Source of the DNA: Anarhynchus alexandrinus
Lineage: Eukaryota; Chordata; Aves; Charadriiformes; Charadriidae
DNA length: 64,000 nt
Reading direction: 5' to 3'
Assembly: GCA_008711295.1 (NCBI GenBank)
Contig: VUYV01000016.1
Span: forward strand, 7,000,073-7,064,072
Positions 12,901 to 27,284 of this stretch are shown piece after piece. Each line of letters starts with the position of its first letter. The first letter of the stretch is position 1. The translations under genes were made by a program, and so were the position numbers. Under the pieces are notes generated by a model. That model was not told where the DNA came from. It made no database searches and worked only from the letters and a program-made list of their open reading frames with translations.

Positions 12901-14471
12901 TGAAAAAATGTTCTGTGGCACTAGAGTTCTTGGGGGAAAACCCCCTCAAATTCATGGAAGTGGTTGGATTTGACATTAAACCACAAGGCATCTCTATCAT
13001 TTTCCCCACCACAGCTTTGCTACACTAGCATTATGTCCCTCAGACACTGCATTATTATGCACACAGGAAAAGCTAGGAAGCTTTTACGGCTGTTTTCCTG
13101 CAATGTGCTGAAGGCAGACAGCCTGGGCAAGTGTGTCTCTGATTCCCAGTCAGTTGCACAGTTGGGATTTAAATGATTCGTTTTGTTTTGGTCTGAAACA
13201 TGCCTGCCTTTTGGACAGTTTTACATCAATTCTTACAACAATGAGATATTTTCTTTTTTTTTTTGAGAATTGCAAGCTTTTTTCTCCTCCTGTAAAAACT
13301 ACTTTTTGGTTGTTAAATTTATCTCTATTATATCCCAATAACCAGGTGGCCAGTGACTGTAACTGGGTAGGCAGCATGAAGAGGGTTGGCAGGTCACTGG
13401 GACAGGGGTCTTGGCTGATTTAAGTGAGGCTCGTGTGCCATCCAAGTCTTAGCTTCTCGACTTCTAGCAGGGTCCTGGGGCTGTGACTCTGGCCTTTGGG
13501 GGTTACCATTGTAGTGCATTAGTTACTACAATAATGTTGGATCTGAGTAGATTAACAAGCGTACTTTTAACTTTTTGTATCCACTCCTTGTTTTTTGTAC
13601 TCTCCTATCTTAGACCATCTTGTATTTATCTCTCTTTACTTCAACTCTTATCTTGCTGTGTACTTACTCCCCCTTCACAGTCTTTTTCTTTGTCAGTGAT
13701 GTCTTCCGTTTTTCTGTCTTCCAAGTTATTTTAGTCAGGCTTTTCGTTCTCTGTTTCTTTATAATCTGGCAGTTTATACTTCACACATTCTAAACCTTTC
13801 CCAAAATACATGTTTGCTAACCTGCTGCCGTCGCCTGTGCTCCTTTCACTGTTCATCAGGCTTGAACGCACTTACATCCTCTCATGTATATCAATAGTGC
13901 TTTCGATTTTCTAGCTCCAAATACTCTGTTTCGCTCTGGTTCCCTGCTGCTCTGCTCCACTTCTCCCTAATCTTACGGAGGAGTGATGTTAGATTGGCTT
14001 TTCATGCCAGCTCCTCTCTCCGATTTCTTCCCAAGAGAAGTGGGGAAGCGCAGAAACCAAGCCCAGCCTCTCCAGGAACCTCCGCCACTGTAGAAAAACC
14101 AGCTCAGCTTCAGGACTTGTTATGAAGGTGTTGCTGGTGCCCCAAACGGAGAACCTTGCCCTGTACCTCACTCGGTTTGTCAGTTGAGGCTTTTTCCAGA
14201 CATGCTTGACATAGGGAAATGTGATATGCTTTTCCATGAAAACGTATTTTACATAATGGGATATGATGGTAAATTCTAGATGGTTTACATAAAAGTGAAA
14301 CAAAAACTTGAGAATGATAAATCTGCTACCTTTTATCATTCCTTGATTTAAGATGGGATAGAAGTTACTCATAGATCTAGGTAAATTTTATGAATTCATC
14401 ACTAAGTAATCAAGTTTTAAAGTTGCTTCTCTCCCTCTTTTCCTCTCTTGTCCTTGCGGTGTTCTAGCATA

Positions 14472-14491
14472 AATTTTCATTCATGAAAATT
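14472..14491. repeat. Inverted repeat, 9-bp arms with 2-base spacer
   Basis: AATTTTCAT (14472-14480), TC, ATGAAAATT (14483-14491). Short and AT-rich, so it could be chance. It could also be a palindromic factor-binding site. Confidence 0.7.
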
Positions 14492-17400
14492 CACCCTTCA
14501 GATTTTTGGAGACTGATACTGAGGGACAGACTAGATTAACATTAATTTTCTTCTTCTGGAAAACCTATTAAGTGGAAGTTGAGATGCATTTAAAAGTTAG
14601 TGTTAATGTTTGATTTTGGTTGGGGTTTTTTGTGGGGTTTGTAGCAGAAACTGTAGGCATATCGGTTTTAGAAGTAGGTTCTGTTGGGCAGAACTTCAGG
14701 GTGGGTCTGCACAGGCGATGATGACTGTTGGAAGGTTTTGAAGCACGAAAAAAGGCAATTTTTTTTATACTATAAACTAGAATAATTGACTGTTCAGACA
14801 GAAGTCAAATGATACGGGAAGGTGTAAAAGAAATTACGAGGTTCACATACAAATCCTTCCTTGGCCGTTGTCCTGAAGAGTGAATTCATTCTCCCAGCCT
14901 TGATTTCAATTGCTCGCTGACTTTGTGGTGGCAAGCCCTTACCTCGAGACATGGTGTTTGCTCATTTTAGTCTAGTTTTTAATAAGGACGTGAGAAGGGT
15001 TATACTGGTCTGTCTATGATTGATAGCAGTGGGATGCTGAGCAGTGAGCATGCAGTAATATATTTTCCTGGAGTACTCTCTCAGCCGCCTCTGATGCGTA
15101 GCTTAGAGACTGCTTGAGTACAGGTGGTCTCTCTGGTTTTAGTATTTGTCATTTTTCTGCTGTGAATTTATCCAGTCACTCTTTGAGCCTGTTCAAACTG
15201 TACTATAGCTTAACTATATATGTATACTGGTTTCTTTTGAACTTGTTCCTTGCAAGTTTCATTGAATTTTGCCTAATCATTGCATTGAAAGAGGTGGGGA
15301 AAAGCAGTCACTAGCAGTCTCTTTGATGCTGTTCTCACCTATAAGACCTTCACCTTTGCAGGTGGAAGACTTCTAGTGCTGTATGCTGAAAACAGTCGGT
15401 GAACTTCATCATGTCCCTGTTTTACCTCCTCCCCAGATCACCTGTGAACAGTGAAGAAGACAAGCCCTAGCTCTCACTCCTTTTGGGGTTTCATTGATGA
15501 TACTTCTTTGGCCTGAAGAACTGGCCACAAGCTCTGTACTTCTGTCTGCAGTCCATCTTTTTAACTACTTTGATACACATGTGAGGACCTTCTATATCCT
15601 ACAGCCACCTCTTTGAATTCAGTTAATAAAACAAGTTATTGTGGTATCCAGAAACAAAGTTCTTGCTTTATACCACTTTTTACCAATCAGCCAAGAAAAG
15701 AGTAATTCTAAGATGTCATATCTAATTGTATTCTTTTGGGGGCTTTGGTTTATTTTTTTCTGCTAGATCTTTCTTTGCTTAGCTCTTAAGCTTTTGAGAG
15801 GTGGTTTGGTTTTGGTATGTGTTTAACATGAGTTGATCAGGAAATGCAGCCATTTTAAAAAGACTGAAAATGGAGAAAACCTAATACATTGCGACAGAAA
15901 GGAAGGAGAATGAAACGTATTTCTTCTCCTCCTTGACTCGGGTTTCTACTTCAGTGGTAAATTGCAATAACAATGTAAAAGTAGGCCAGCAGCACTAGAA
16001 AGCAGGAAAACTAATTGGTGAAAATTATTATTAGTTTTTGTAAATAACTGTGTCAGAGTACAATTCCAAATGGGAAAGGCATCTGGTGTCACAGTGGTGA
16101 TGCAAATGGCAGAAATCTAATAGGAAATTATAAGACTTCGCTGAGAGACTTGATCCTTTCTCTGTCAAATGCAAAGTGCTGTATATATTTGCATTGGAGT
16201 ATTTTATTCTTGTTAAAATAATTGTGTGGTTAGCATTTTTTTTTTTTGTGAAATGGCAGCCTTATAAGCAGCTTTGCAATTACAGATCAACAGTGTCCGT
16301 ATTCAGAAAGAGTATGTATGTTGTTGCATTTACTGGAGCGACAATACTGTAATGTGTCTTTTTTGTCCAAAGCAGCCTAAGAAGTGCTTAATCATATAAT
16401 TGGTGTATTCAAAGGATAACTGTAGTGCTGAGTAAAGAATTTATTAAATGAACATAATTTTAAAATCTGTTGAAAGGGTTTAGTGAATATTTGAATCTTA
16501 AAATGCTAGGAAAAAGAAATACATTTCTCTGATTAAATTTCTATTTATTTTTTGAAATTTTGGAGGGAATAACTTCGTTTTTTACTTGGCAAATACGTTG
16601 TATTCTTTGTATACATAAATAAAGCCTTTCCTATTCTGAAATGGGCTCACCGACTTTGGCACTTTAAATGCATGTTTTATATCTTCTGTGCACCTGGAGA
16701 GAAATGTTTGTGTTTTCAAGTAAAACGATACTTTTTTAAAAGGGCAACAGATAACATTGTATTTTTCCTTTAAAAGAAATAACAACAACAAACCCCTAAT
16801 CTATAGGCATGTTTTTCTCTCTGATTTGTATTTGGGAAAGGGGAGAAAAAGCACACTGATGTCTTCAATATATCAGTATAGCTGATCACAAAATATCAGA
16901 TGCATTGAAGCAGAATAAGAAGTCTTCTGTGTTTTTAGCCAGTTTCTGCCACTCTTCTCTCAATTAAATACGTTAACACCACAAAAAACTTTGTGTCACT
17001 GACACATGCTTTAAAAATCTTCATCTGGAGGCCTGTTCTTATTTCATTAATTTTCCCTTAAATAGCGGTGCCTAATTATGAGCTACATTAAAGCTTATAT
17101 AAAAGAGGAAGAATCTGATGCAGATAAAATCAAATTTTCTTTTCATTTTATAGGCTTTCTGGGGGCTACTTTTTGAACTGGAATAACAGTAATGACAATC
17201 GAAAAAATTGCTCTGACTTCAGGGGTCTTTTCTAACCATGGGAGCTGGACAAATTGAAGTTGAAAGGACCTCTCCAATTAACATGTCGTCTTCATGCTCG
17301 TGTGTCGGACAATACACTGAATAGCCAATTAATTACAGATGTTTCAGCTTGTGTGGTTTTAGGTCAGATCATAGATGTGGCTCATGCCTCTTGATAGCTT

Positions 17401-19932
17401 TTCTCTTCCAATAGCCTAATGAGAAAATAAGCACTCCAGCGAGAATGGGGATAAGTTAGTAAGACGGCCCTGGATGTAAATGTCACGCTTGCAGTATTGG
17501 ACTAAAACGGGTCTGTTGTGTACGGGAGGGTTTTTGCCATATGGTGACTTCTTTGCAATGACCTTGTTTCTCTTCTGGACAAAGGTTTGAAAAGCAGGGA
17601 TGGTACTGAGGGAATTAGGATAGGTAAAAATCTGCATATTAAAGTGTTTCTTAGAAAATACTGTAAAGGGTAATTGCTCGTTGTTTCTCTCAATTCAAAA
17701 CTGCACATTTTTGAGCTTTTTTCGTATAATAACTTAACTTTTTGGGTGAGAGTTGCCAAATGGATGTAGCAGTCGTACTGCCCTGCCTATTGACACCTCA
17801 AAAATAGCTGAGCGTTGATAATGTTGTCTGCAGATTTGGAGAAGAATCCCAGTTTCTTTTGGAGGTATGGGGTTTACTGTCAGCCATTTCCGCCTGAGTT
17901 TGTATGTAAAATTTAAAATAACGTGAATGAAGGTGGTAAGAAAGTAGGCTGAATATTCAAAAAGCTTTCTATGTCTTCTTGGCAGTCTTTCAGAAACTAT
18001 TATCCTCCCAAACTGTCCCCAAATAAAGGCTATTAATCTTTAAATGCTTATTGTATGCCCTGCCTCACCCAAAGACTCTGTCTCAGGAGACATACTTGAG
18101 TTTTTTCTTCCTGCAGCATGGCTGTTTGCAAGGCCAGCAGTTCACTGGATGCTGACTATAGTTTTCACTTGGCCTATAAACTATATTTTGCACCCACAGA
18201 GCTGAAATCTGTGCACCTTCTGCACCTAGGTACCATTTCCAACTTTCAGCAGCGAAGACATTGCTTTAAAAAAACAATGCAGCCATGAAAGAGGATTTTT
18301 GATTTTTCTAACTTTAGCGCATAATATTCTCCTCTACCCTTCAAACTTTGAGGAAAGTCTCCAGTCGGTGACAGATGGCTGATTAGGTAGAAAATGTGTG
18401 CATGAGCCTTATTAATAGAAATGTTTGTGGCTGAACCGCATTAGTACTAACCTCGCTTGTTGTGATCCTGGGAGAGGTTGATAATGCTTGTTATGAAATG
18501 TTGAAGTGACAAATTAGCCATTAGGATTTTATAGCCGATGTTTTTATTAAATGCTTGTTGCAAGGCGTTTTGGCCTCAGAAATCGATGTGCTAAGGGTAT
18601 AATTGTAGTTGTGTCTTCTGCTACTTGAGAGTGTTATTCTTGGGGGGAAAGGAAAAAATCAGTGATCATCTACTTAGATGCATCAACTCAAAAGCGATGC
18701 TCAGGATATCAATATATACTTCTAATTTGGCTCAGTTTGAGGGATAGTTACAGCCTGTCCCCTGAAGAGGCACCTGGGTTTGTTTAGGCGACATATGTGG
18801 GGAACTCATATCTTTCCCTGTAAGACCAAGCTAAAGGACTGTTAGGGCATAGAATGATGGATGTTGAGGACTGGTTCTGTGGTTGAACCAGAAAAAATAA
18901 GTGTCAGAGCTGCTTTTCCCCTCTGTTTTGTCCTGTGAGCTGGGCTGACTGTACTATGCTTTGCTGAAAGCAAAACTATGTGGATATTTAAAGCTGCTGT
19001 GCTCGACAGTGGTGGCAAACATGTGGTTTCCAAAATGTTGATTACCATGGTGCTGTTGGAGATCCAGTAGTAATTTTGGGCTTTTTTAGTTCCTTTCTTT
19101 TAGTGTGTGAGGAGCTGTTAGTCCAGTGGTTGTGGATACTGGAAAAAGCTTGAAGTTCCCAGGTACTAACTAACATCTTTTCTCCCTGTAATGGAAAGGT
19201 GGGGTAAAAGGCTCAGGAGTGATTCTGGTTCTGTAAAATTGTATTGGAACAAATGAAGTGCCTCTCAAGTGCAAAATAAATAGGTGTATATTGACGTCAT
19301 CTACTGTTTAAGCTAATAAAATACGTCTGCTGCTCAAAACCCATTTCATTTTCTTCTATCTGCACCTTCTAAATAGGTCTGGCTTCAATTTATTTTGTTG
19401 ACTTAGAAAAAAATTGTTTATTTGGACATTAAAAATTGAATTGTCAATTCCATTATCCTCCTCGTGCACTTCAATTTCAGGCTTATCTGCATTGATGAAG
19501 AAGTGTTCCAGGAAATTCTTTTTTTAATTGAAAAAGATCTATTGTTATTTGCAAAACCTATGTAGAAAGTTGCACAGTTGCTAATAATCTGGGATTTCCC
19601 CAGTGTATATTTTTGCTTGCTTAGAGTATTTGCAATTAGAAGTCTCCATCTCAATGGGATAATTAAAAAATAATTTACCACTTGGAAGGAATAGGTCTCT
19701 TTGGGCAATCTGCACTGCTATTGGTTAATTATTGCTAATTTTTGGTTATCTGATACAGTTTTTCCTGACCTGACATCTGCATAATGTAGAAGCTAATGAG
19801 AACAGAAATTAAGCCTGATAGTTGACATGTCCTCTATTCGATTTGGGAGAGTAAGGTAGAAAGAGATTAAAAATAAAATTATCAAAGTGGGACTTCAGCA
19901 TTACTGGAAACTTTATACTGTGCACAAAATTT

Positions 19933-19963
19933 TTATATAGATAGATATATAGGTAGAGAGAGA
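19933..19963. repeat. Imperfect TA/GATA/GA microsatellite
   Basis: TATAGATAGATATATAGG followed by TAGAGAGAGA, a short compound repeat with two GATA units. Confidence 0.75.
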
Positions 19964-22900
19964 ACGACACGATTTAGCAACCCTTCAAGTGCTTTTTGCC
20001 ATACTAGCTGAAATACTGACTGTAAAATCTGAATACTACAGCATACTCTGCATAGGCTTAATACCTAGCTGTGGGACTTGCTGTGAAATCGAAGTTTCCC
20101 TTTTTCTTTGCAATAAATCAACTTTTTAGTTTTACAGCTACTAAGGAAATATTACTGTTGCCTGATACGCAATGATATTTTTTATATTATTTACTTAATA
20201 CATCTGAGTAACATCTCTATTTGCAGACTGTGTCAGATTATCAGGCTCTCTGGTTTGCTCTACTTGGTTTGAGAAGGCGAGATCCTGGCGCAGCTCGCGT
20301 GGATTACTCCTCTTGCACCGGGCTAGGTCTTGCCTGGTGTTACACCTAGTGGGTTTTCTACACCCTTCTTGGCTCCAAAGTGTTTTTCTTTGTCAATATT
20401 TATCTTTGTCAAAGTTGAAACTATTTGTGGAGCTTATATTGAGCCGCGATGGGGGTGGAGATAGTGGGATCTAACAACATTTCAAAATACTCTGTGTTTT
20501 AACATCATAAAAAGAGGCACATAAATTTGGGTGAAGAGAGAACACAGCTTTTCAGTTGTTTAATGCAAATTTTTGTTCAAAGCAAACGGGCATTTTCTAT
20601 GGGGTGGTGGTTGCGAAACCTTTCCTCCTGGTTGCCGGCAAGGGGTTTGTGCCCATGCATGCACATGCAGAATACACTTCATATTTGCTTCCTGGTAAAT
20701 CACTGCTGGTAGCTCTGGGGGGCACTTTGTGCTAATAGTGCTGTGAAGCCAGACCATGCTGGCTTTCCTCTGATTTGTGGGCAGACGAGGGGAAAGAAGG
20801 AGAAACTGTCAAAACATTCCTATCCTGTCTATCCCAGCAAACTCCAAAGTGTCCGGGTGCCATGTCAGTATGAGCTATTGGGGAGGGAAATCAGTTTTCT
20901 AGGGTCAAGGGGATAAGTGGAATTTGGGCTCCAAAAATAAATTGCAGTGAGCTGTGGTTCTGGTAGCCAAAGGGTGTATCGTCTCCCTAAGGGTACGAAA
21001 TCACTTGAGAATGGTGAAGCGGCGCTTTGCTGAGGGAACCCACCGGATTGCCGTGGCAGATGGGTGCAAGGGGAGTAAAGAGGTTTGCAGAGACAGAACT
21101 GTTAGGGTTTCTCTAAAAGGAACTGCTCTGCCTTGAAACTGACAGCAAAATTCTTCCTGGTATTTAATTTCTGGGTTTTTTTTATTTAATTTTTTGTATC
21201 TAATAAGAGTCTTTAGTGGCTCATGGGCACATGGAAACCAATGACATAAATGGAGTGCACATGCAAAATAAACTGGATGTGATTATTTTAAAGCAAATAA
21301 AGGTGAGATAGATGACAAGACTGGGAAATACTAATCTGATGTTCAGCTTGGGTTTTGCAGCTCTTACACAGTGGTAAAAGGTTGTTTTATTTGGCTGAGA
21401 TGAGGTTATTCCAATTAGCTGTGAACATGGACAGCTTTATTCAGAGACAAAAGGCCACCTAGCACATTTTGGAGGTGGTTTACCTGTGTAGCTGTGACCT
21501 TTATTGATCCCGAAGCATTATTCTGTTTTTAAAAAATGCTCCATTGTGCTTTTATTGACTGCAGAGCAATAAAATCATGTTACACTTTGAATTTTTCTTA
21601 ATGAGAAAATAGCTGTATCCCAATTGAGAGGATTATTATGATAAATGGGCAAAATCTGCTCCCATCTCAAAAAATAAATGTTTTTTTCTATTCAGCAGCT
21701 ACAGAGCTCACGAAATATGACGACAGATGCAAACAAGCAAGTTAAAAAGCCCATACAATAAGATCGCAGCAGAACTTTTAAAAGAAGGGGGAGTGCAGCA
21801 TATGAAACCAAGCCATCTGTCTCTGCGTTACAAAGCATTCATTCCCTTGGAGAGCATAATTATAGGTCTGGCTCTTCTGTTTCTGGATTTTTATACAAAA
21901 TTGGCCCTAAGAAAAACAGAATTGATTCAGAATAATGTAAAATGACTTACTTGTGCTACTGTGAATTCCCTGGAGTACGGCCACGGAGTTATAACTTCCA
22001 TTGCTGTTTTCCAGATCTCCAGTGGCCTTAGGTGAGAATAATGGTATCTGCGGTAGCAGTTTACTGACCTGGTGGCTTGTCATTAAAAAAAGCTCTCTCA
22101 TGCTTTATCAATAAAAGAATTTAGTATGTTGGAACAGTCCTTTTCGGGACGAGAGGTAAATTGTCAATCCTGCTGCTTTAAGTGATAAACTGCTTTTGGG
22201 CTTGCTAAATATTAATTATAACTTTTCAATAAAATTGAAAGAGCAACTGAATTGTATTTCTTACAAGGGGGAAATTGAGCAAATTTAAGTATTTAGTTTA
22301 GAATTGAGGAATATAATTTTTAACCTATTTTTAGATAAAATATTACTATTTTTCATAATACACATAAGTATATGTGAATCATTCAAATTAGCCATGCTTG
22401 GGTCTTTTCAGTCTCTTGTTCCACTTAGTCATAAATTACTTATTTAAAAAAATACAAGTATTAAGACTTAGTATTATAATAGAACTGAATCAGGTAATTT
22501 TTAGTTGGACCGCAGCTGAATTACAGTGCTGTCCTGAAGACAGGAAAGGTGGTGGTCAGGAATTTTGCACTGCTCTGTGTAGACTATTGTATTGCTTATG
22601 TAATTTCACTTATTTTAAAAAAGAGGCTTCTAAAAGAAATATAACATAGAATAGAATCTTCTCATGTGGAAATAAGATTGTTTTTACCTCCTTATATTGG
22701 CTATGAACTTTAAGTTTCTTGATGGAGGTGGTGTCAAGTACGGAAGCGGTGCTGGGATGTGTCTTGGCACAAAAACTAATAATGCATATAAGGGAAACAT
22801 TAGGAGGAGTGAAGTATGATGACCTTGTGGTTTTTACTTAGAGGACTTGGGGAGCATTCAGCATGTTATTAAAAAATAAAGAAGCTGGTTTATATTTTGT

Positions 22901-24695
22901 ATGTACCTGTTCCCCCTGAATAATTCTGTCATTGATTTTACAGGTGCACAGCACTCTCCTGCTCTCTGTGTTCTGACTGCACCCTGTCGTGGTTTTCTGT
23001 TCATAAATTGTAATTGGGTAACTGTGAGAATCCTACTCCTTGAAGTAATATTATTTACCTTCTTAAATTCCTGTCAAGCTGTTTAGCAAGGTCAGATTTG
23101 CCATCAGTTATCTTAGCAGCTTTTTATCAGCTTACAGTTGTGCATACTCTGTGCGTGTGTTTGCTGCTTTCGCTACTGGTCTAGAGGGGTAGCAAGCGCA
23201 GGAAGGTTATGTGGGATGGAGCAGAGAGGATGGGAGGCCCTTAAAATATCAGTTAACTCATCTCAAATTCCAGCATCAGCTGCTGCCTGACTTCAGGTGG
23301 CCAAACATATTTTCGTTGACAGTAAGAAGGAAAATCTCTCTTTTCTCCTACACTCAGGATCTGTGGCTGCTATGAAATTGCGAGTTGGCTTTGATCTGTA
23401 TTTTAAATACTTGCCCACAAGTTTGGCTCTGAAGCAGTTTCCAAGCTTTGTTTCTTTCCGGTTGCTTGTGAAGGGTCTTCCCTTTGGCCTTGCCGTAGCT
23501 AGGTTTGGTTTTAATGTCCTTGTTACCTTAGCGTGGACGGACAGATGCCTGTAACCTGCAGCCTTCCTTCCCCTGAACTATCATGTCGCTTTGGTAGCAT
23601 CTGCTTTTGTGCTCTCTTCCAGTCTTCCAGTAGCAGATGCTTATTTTAAAAACAAATATTAATACATTAGTATGCAATGTTCAGAGCGGCAATTTGAGAA
23701 CACAGTTAATGTAATTTTCCTGTTCTGTAACACTTGTTTTCCTTGTATGCAAACTCTGGTGGAGCAACTGTGACAATCTTCTCAGTTTGAATATTAATTT
23801 TGCGCTGGCTATAGGAGCTGGTAACAACATAGTCTTTAATAACACTGGCACTCAAAAGCATTGAAGCATAACTTGCACTGTCTTGAGAAAAAATGAAAAC
23901 TCTCTCATGTCACCAAGGGGCATCTGAAGTCAAGAAGCAGCTTGCCAGCTTTTATTATCTCCTTGACAGTCTCCTGTAGTTGGTTTTGTGGGGCTTGATC
24001 AATCTTCAAGAATACGGTGTTTCTTGCATTCTCTACTTAAAATTTTCTTATTAATTTACCAGTCTGTTTTTGTTTGGTTTTTTTTTTTAAGAGGCAAATG
24101 CCAAACATCCTTTGTGAATCTAGTGGAAAACAGTCCCCATCAGAGAATTTGGATAATGTAGATGCTACAGGGAAGGGAGGATAATTATGTAGCTTCTGCT
24201 TGCTGACAGAAAACAAGGATTTCTGTACCTAAGATGCGTCAGAAAGGATGTTTGGACACCGAAACCCATCCCATGCAGGGAAGGGACTCATTTGAGATGA
24301 GTTATTGTGGTTTTGCACTGGCTAATCTCAATACTTTATCCCTGCGTTGCAAAGCTCACATTCCATTTAACCTAGCAGATAAGTTTATGCTTAACAGTAA
24401 GTTACATTCTTTAACAGTAACTTTTGTCCTTTGGTGTGAATTTTCCCAGCATTTTTTTTTTTTTAATCTTGAAGGTATACAGCTATTAATATCCACAACT
24501 TTTCTTAAAAGAAAAACAAAACAAACGCCCCCAGATCCCACCCCTGAGAGTAAGGGGCCTCCCCACAGTGACCAAAAGTAAATGGCAAAACCCAACCGCC
24601 CCGTACTATTCTCTAAAGGATCTTTTGCAGTCTTTGGCTGGGAGGCTTTCAGTGCTATGTGCAGTAGAGCTATAATTTTCAGTGCATTAGTAGGC

Positions 24696-24710
24696 TTTTT
24701 TTTTTTTTTT
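24696..24710. repeat. Homopolymer T(15)
   Basis: Uninterrupted run of 15 T. No retrotransposed gene was recognised next to it on either strand. Confidence 0.9.
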
Positions 24711-25354
24711 AAAGAAGGTTAATTGGACAGATTTTCAATCTAGCCAGTTAAGGAAACTGGGGCAAGTTCTGCTTGCTTCCTTCCATCAGTAATTCCTTGC
24801 GGTGACTGGAGCTGCTTATCTGGAGAAAAACGCAAGCAGAATTTGGTCTGTTACAGATAACCACTAAAAACTAAAATGATTGAGCTGTAGTAAAATGCGT
24901 GTGCTCTATGTACAAGTGCAGTGGAAACTGTTGGGTGCAGATTTGGGTGAGAAAGGCACGGCATTTGCATGATATCGTCAACGTGTTTCCTATGGGGCAT
25001 TTGGGATGAGTTGGTTCTTATTCTGTTGAAGCTTTAGCGATGCTCTGATCGGTTACAGCAATGCTTGGGAGAAAACTGAAGACTTCAATTCTTGAGAAAT
25101 CTGTGAGAGGTTTCCCAATTTGAGTCAAACACGGTCAGGCCAAAGGATTTTCTGCACTCTTTGCAGTGTGTATTGATTTCCTGCTCCCCATGTGAAATAT
25201 GAAAGCTGCGGTCATTTCTTAGTTACATGGAGTATTGGACTAAATTCAGAGGAGGACAGATGACTGACAGGGGAGCAGAGCTAATCTATATTGTAACATG
25301 TGCCTTGTTCTGTAGTAAAACAGGCAGGTAAGTGATCCGGTAGAGTAAGTTAGG

Positions 25355-25440
25355 GGAAGAGGAGTCAAGGGACTTGGATTACAACCAGCAGCTCTGCTTC
25401 TGACTTGTGCCACGTGGGACAAATTGCTTCAACTTGGAGT
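25355..25440 (+). mobile_element. Possible MIR-like (CORE) SINE fragment
   Basis: The order 'GAGTCAAGGGACTTGGATTA ... CAGCTCTGCTTCTGACTTGTG ... GGGACAAATTGCTTCAACTT' follows the MIR core (gagtcagac-ctgggtt, cagctctgcca, ctgtgtgacc, gggcaagt-acttaacct) with many differences. Call by eye only. Amniote genomes, including birds, carry old copies of this family. Confidence 0.5.
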
Positions 25441-25468
25441 GAAATACTGGTTTTGGAGTGAAATACTG
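25434..25468. repeat. Tandem duplication, 19-bp period
   Basis: TTGGAGTGAAATACTG occurs at 25434-25449 and again at 25453-25468. It starts at the 3' edge of the possible MIR-like fragment. Confidence 0.85.
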
Positions 25469-27284
25469 ATACATTACATCAAAGGTAAAATTGTCTTGGT
25501 TTCGGTGGAATGTGGTTTCATCCTCTGCAGTTTCTTGTTTTTCAGATACGATACACATGAAAAAATGATATAATGTTGAACATCATCAACCCTATTACAC
25601 TGCTATGAGCAGGGAAACAAGCAAATAAAACCTATTGTGGCTGCATGCACTAGGGCTTTCTTTACACTGATACTTTCCTTTGTTATTGAACAATTTTGCA
25701 TTTTCTCATTTCTACTTCTCAAAATCCATTGTTTTAATGACATTTTATTCACTTGTTAGACTTTAAAACATTTGCTTTCTGACAAATTGGCCTGTGGTAT
25801 TTGCACACACAATTTATTGTACTTTTGTGATGCTGTCTTTTGCTCACTGAAAAAAACAACCCCAACTACTGAAACATTTTTTTTAGGAAATATATGTAGT
25901 AAATTACTTAATGCTGTACGTATGTCTTACCAACTATCAGAAAAAAATCCACTTTGATGCATTCTAATTTCTGTACAAGTATGTCCAGAATATGACATGC
26001 TAAGCCATAGACTTGGGTTCCCCAAATTAAGGCATAGCCAATAAATGGCTATTGAAGATGCTTGAAAAATTGCTGGTGGAGGAGGGTGGAGCTTTCCTTT
26101 AGGTTAATCTTACAGCAGCTTATACGAATTTATAAATAAACCTCATCTTTTCCTCCGTTGCTCTCCTAGCCTGCACTGCAGTCTATGCAAGTCCAACTGG
26201 TCTTTCTTCTGCTGTTACACGTCCGATTCTAGGCCCTAGCTAAATCTTACAGTATGCAAAAAGTAAGTTGGAAGAGTTGGAAGAACAGGTAGAGACCCAC
26301 TCCTTGCAGGTACTAATCTCCAAGTTTTTAGAGTGAAAAGAAAGCTAATGTTACCAAAAAGAATGCTAATTGTTACCAAGGAATGAAACCATCATCTAAT
26401 TTCCTGTAGTCTGGTAACTTTCAGTTACTAACTATGGCCTGATTTGAACAAGCCACATAGTAGTGAACAATTATGTATAGGATTATTCAGTATTGCAATT
26501 TTAGTTCACCCTAATCCTTTATTTAATTTGCAAATGTTACAGAATTATATGAGAATTACAGAAACTTAAAACTATGTAAGTAGACAGGTTTTACAGATTC
26601 CTGTGTAATATTTTATATATGGTGCCTTTACTAAGATGTGCTTAATGTCAGTTGTGGAGTTCATTACATTCTCAACTACATGTGCACTCTTGAAATGTTT
26701 CACTGAGGTTTTTTTTTTTCCTTTGTACTGGTTTTTGCTTTCCTTTTTCAGCCAGTCTATGCAAAACATCAGTTGTCATATTCAGAATGAAACAGCCGCA
26801 TCATTGCTGGCATGCCCGAGAAGAGTGCCGGCAGTTTGTATTTCAGCGTGATAATATGTTAGGAATCGGTCTGTCACTAATGAAAGAAGTGGGGTGATTT
26901 CTAGTTTTATTAAAAGGCTGCTAAGGCAATCTTCTTCTACTTGTTGAATTTTAAACTTCGAAGAAAAACTGCTTTGCTAAGAATATTTGATTGAACCTAC
27001 TCAGTCTTTATTTTTATAACATAATACAGTTAAAATCAACACTGCCAACACAATTCTAAAAAAAGGTAGAATATAGTGTTGTTACAGTTGTTAGTGTTGT
27101 TATAGTATTTCATTATAAGTATCTTGAATAGGTGAAATGTGTGTGTTTACTTCAGAGATTGGGTGTGTGAGAAGGAGGAAAAATAGGGCAGAGGAACTTC
27201 TTAGTTGGCAGAACAAAGTCTCATCCCCAGCCTCTTTTTCCAGTATGGTTTATGGGGTTCGTTAAGGCAGTTGCTTTCCTAGCT

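Larger units (their letters stand above)
9911..27284. other. Gene-free sequence between the two CR1 fragments
   Basis: No coding exon or RNA gene recognised. The longest ATG-started frame is on the minus strand (13989-14372, 127 codons) and matches no family I know. It contains the possible MIR-like fragment near 25.4 kb and short simple repeats. Parts such as 17250-17420 and 21410-21610 are dense in TAAT/ATTA core motifs and could be conserved regulatory DNA, but that is a guess without comparison. Confidence 0.55.
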
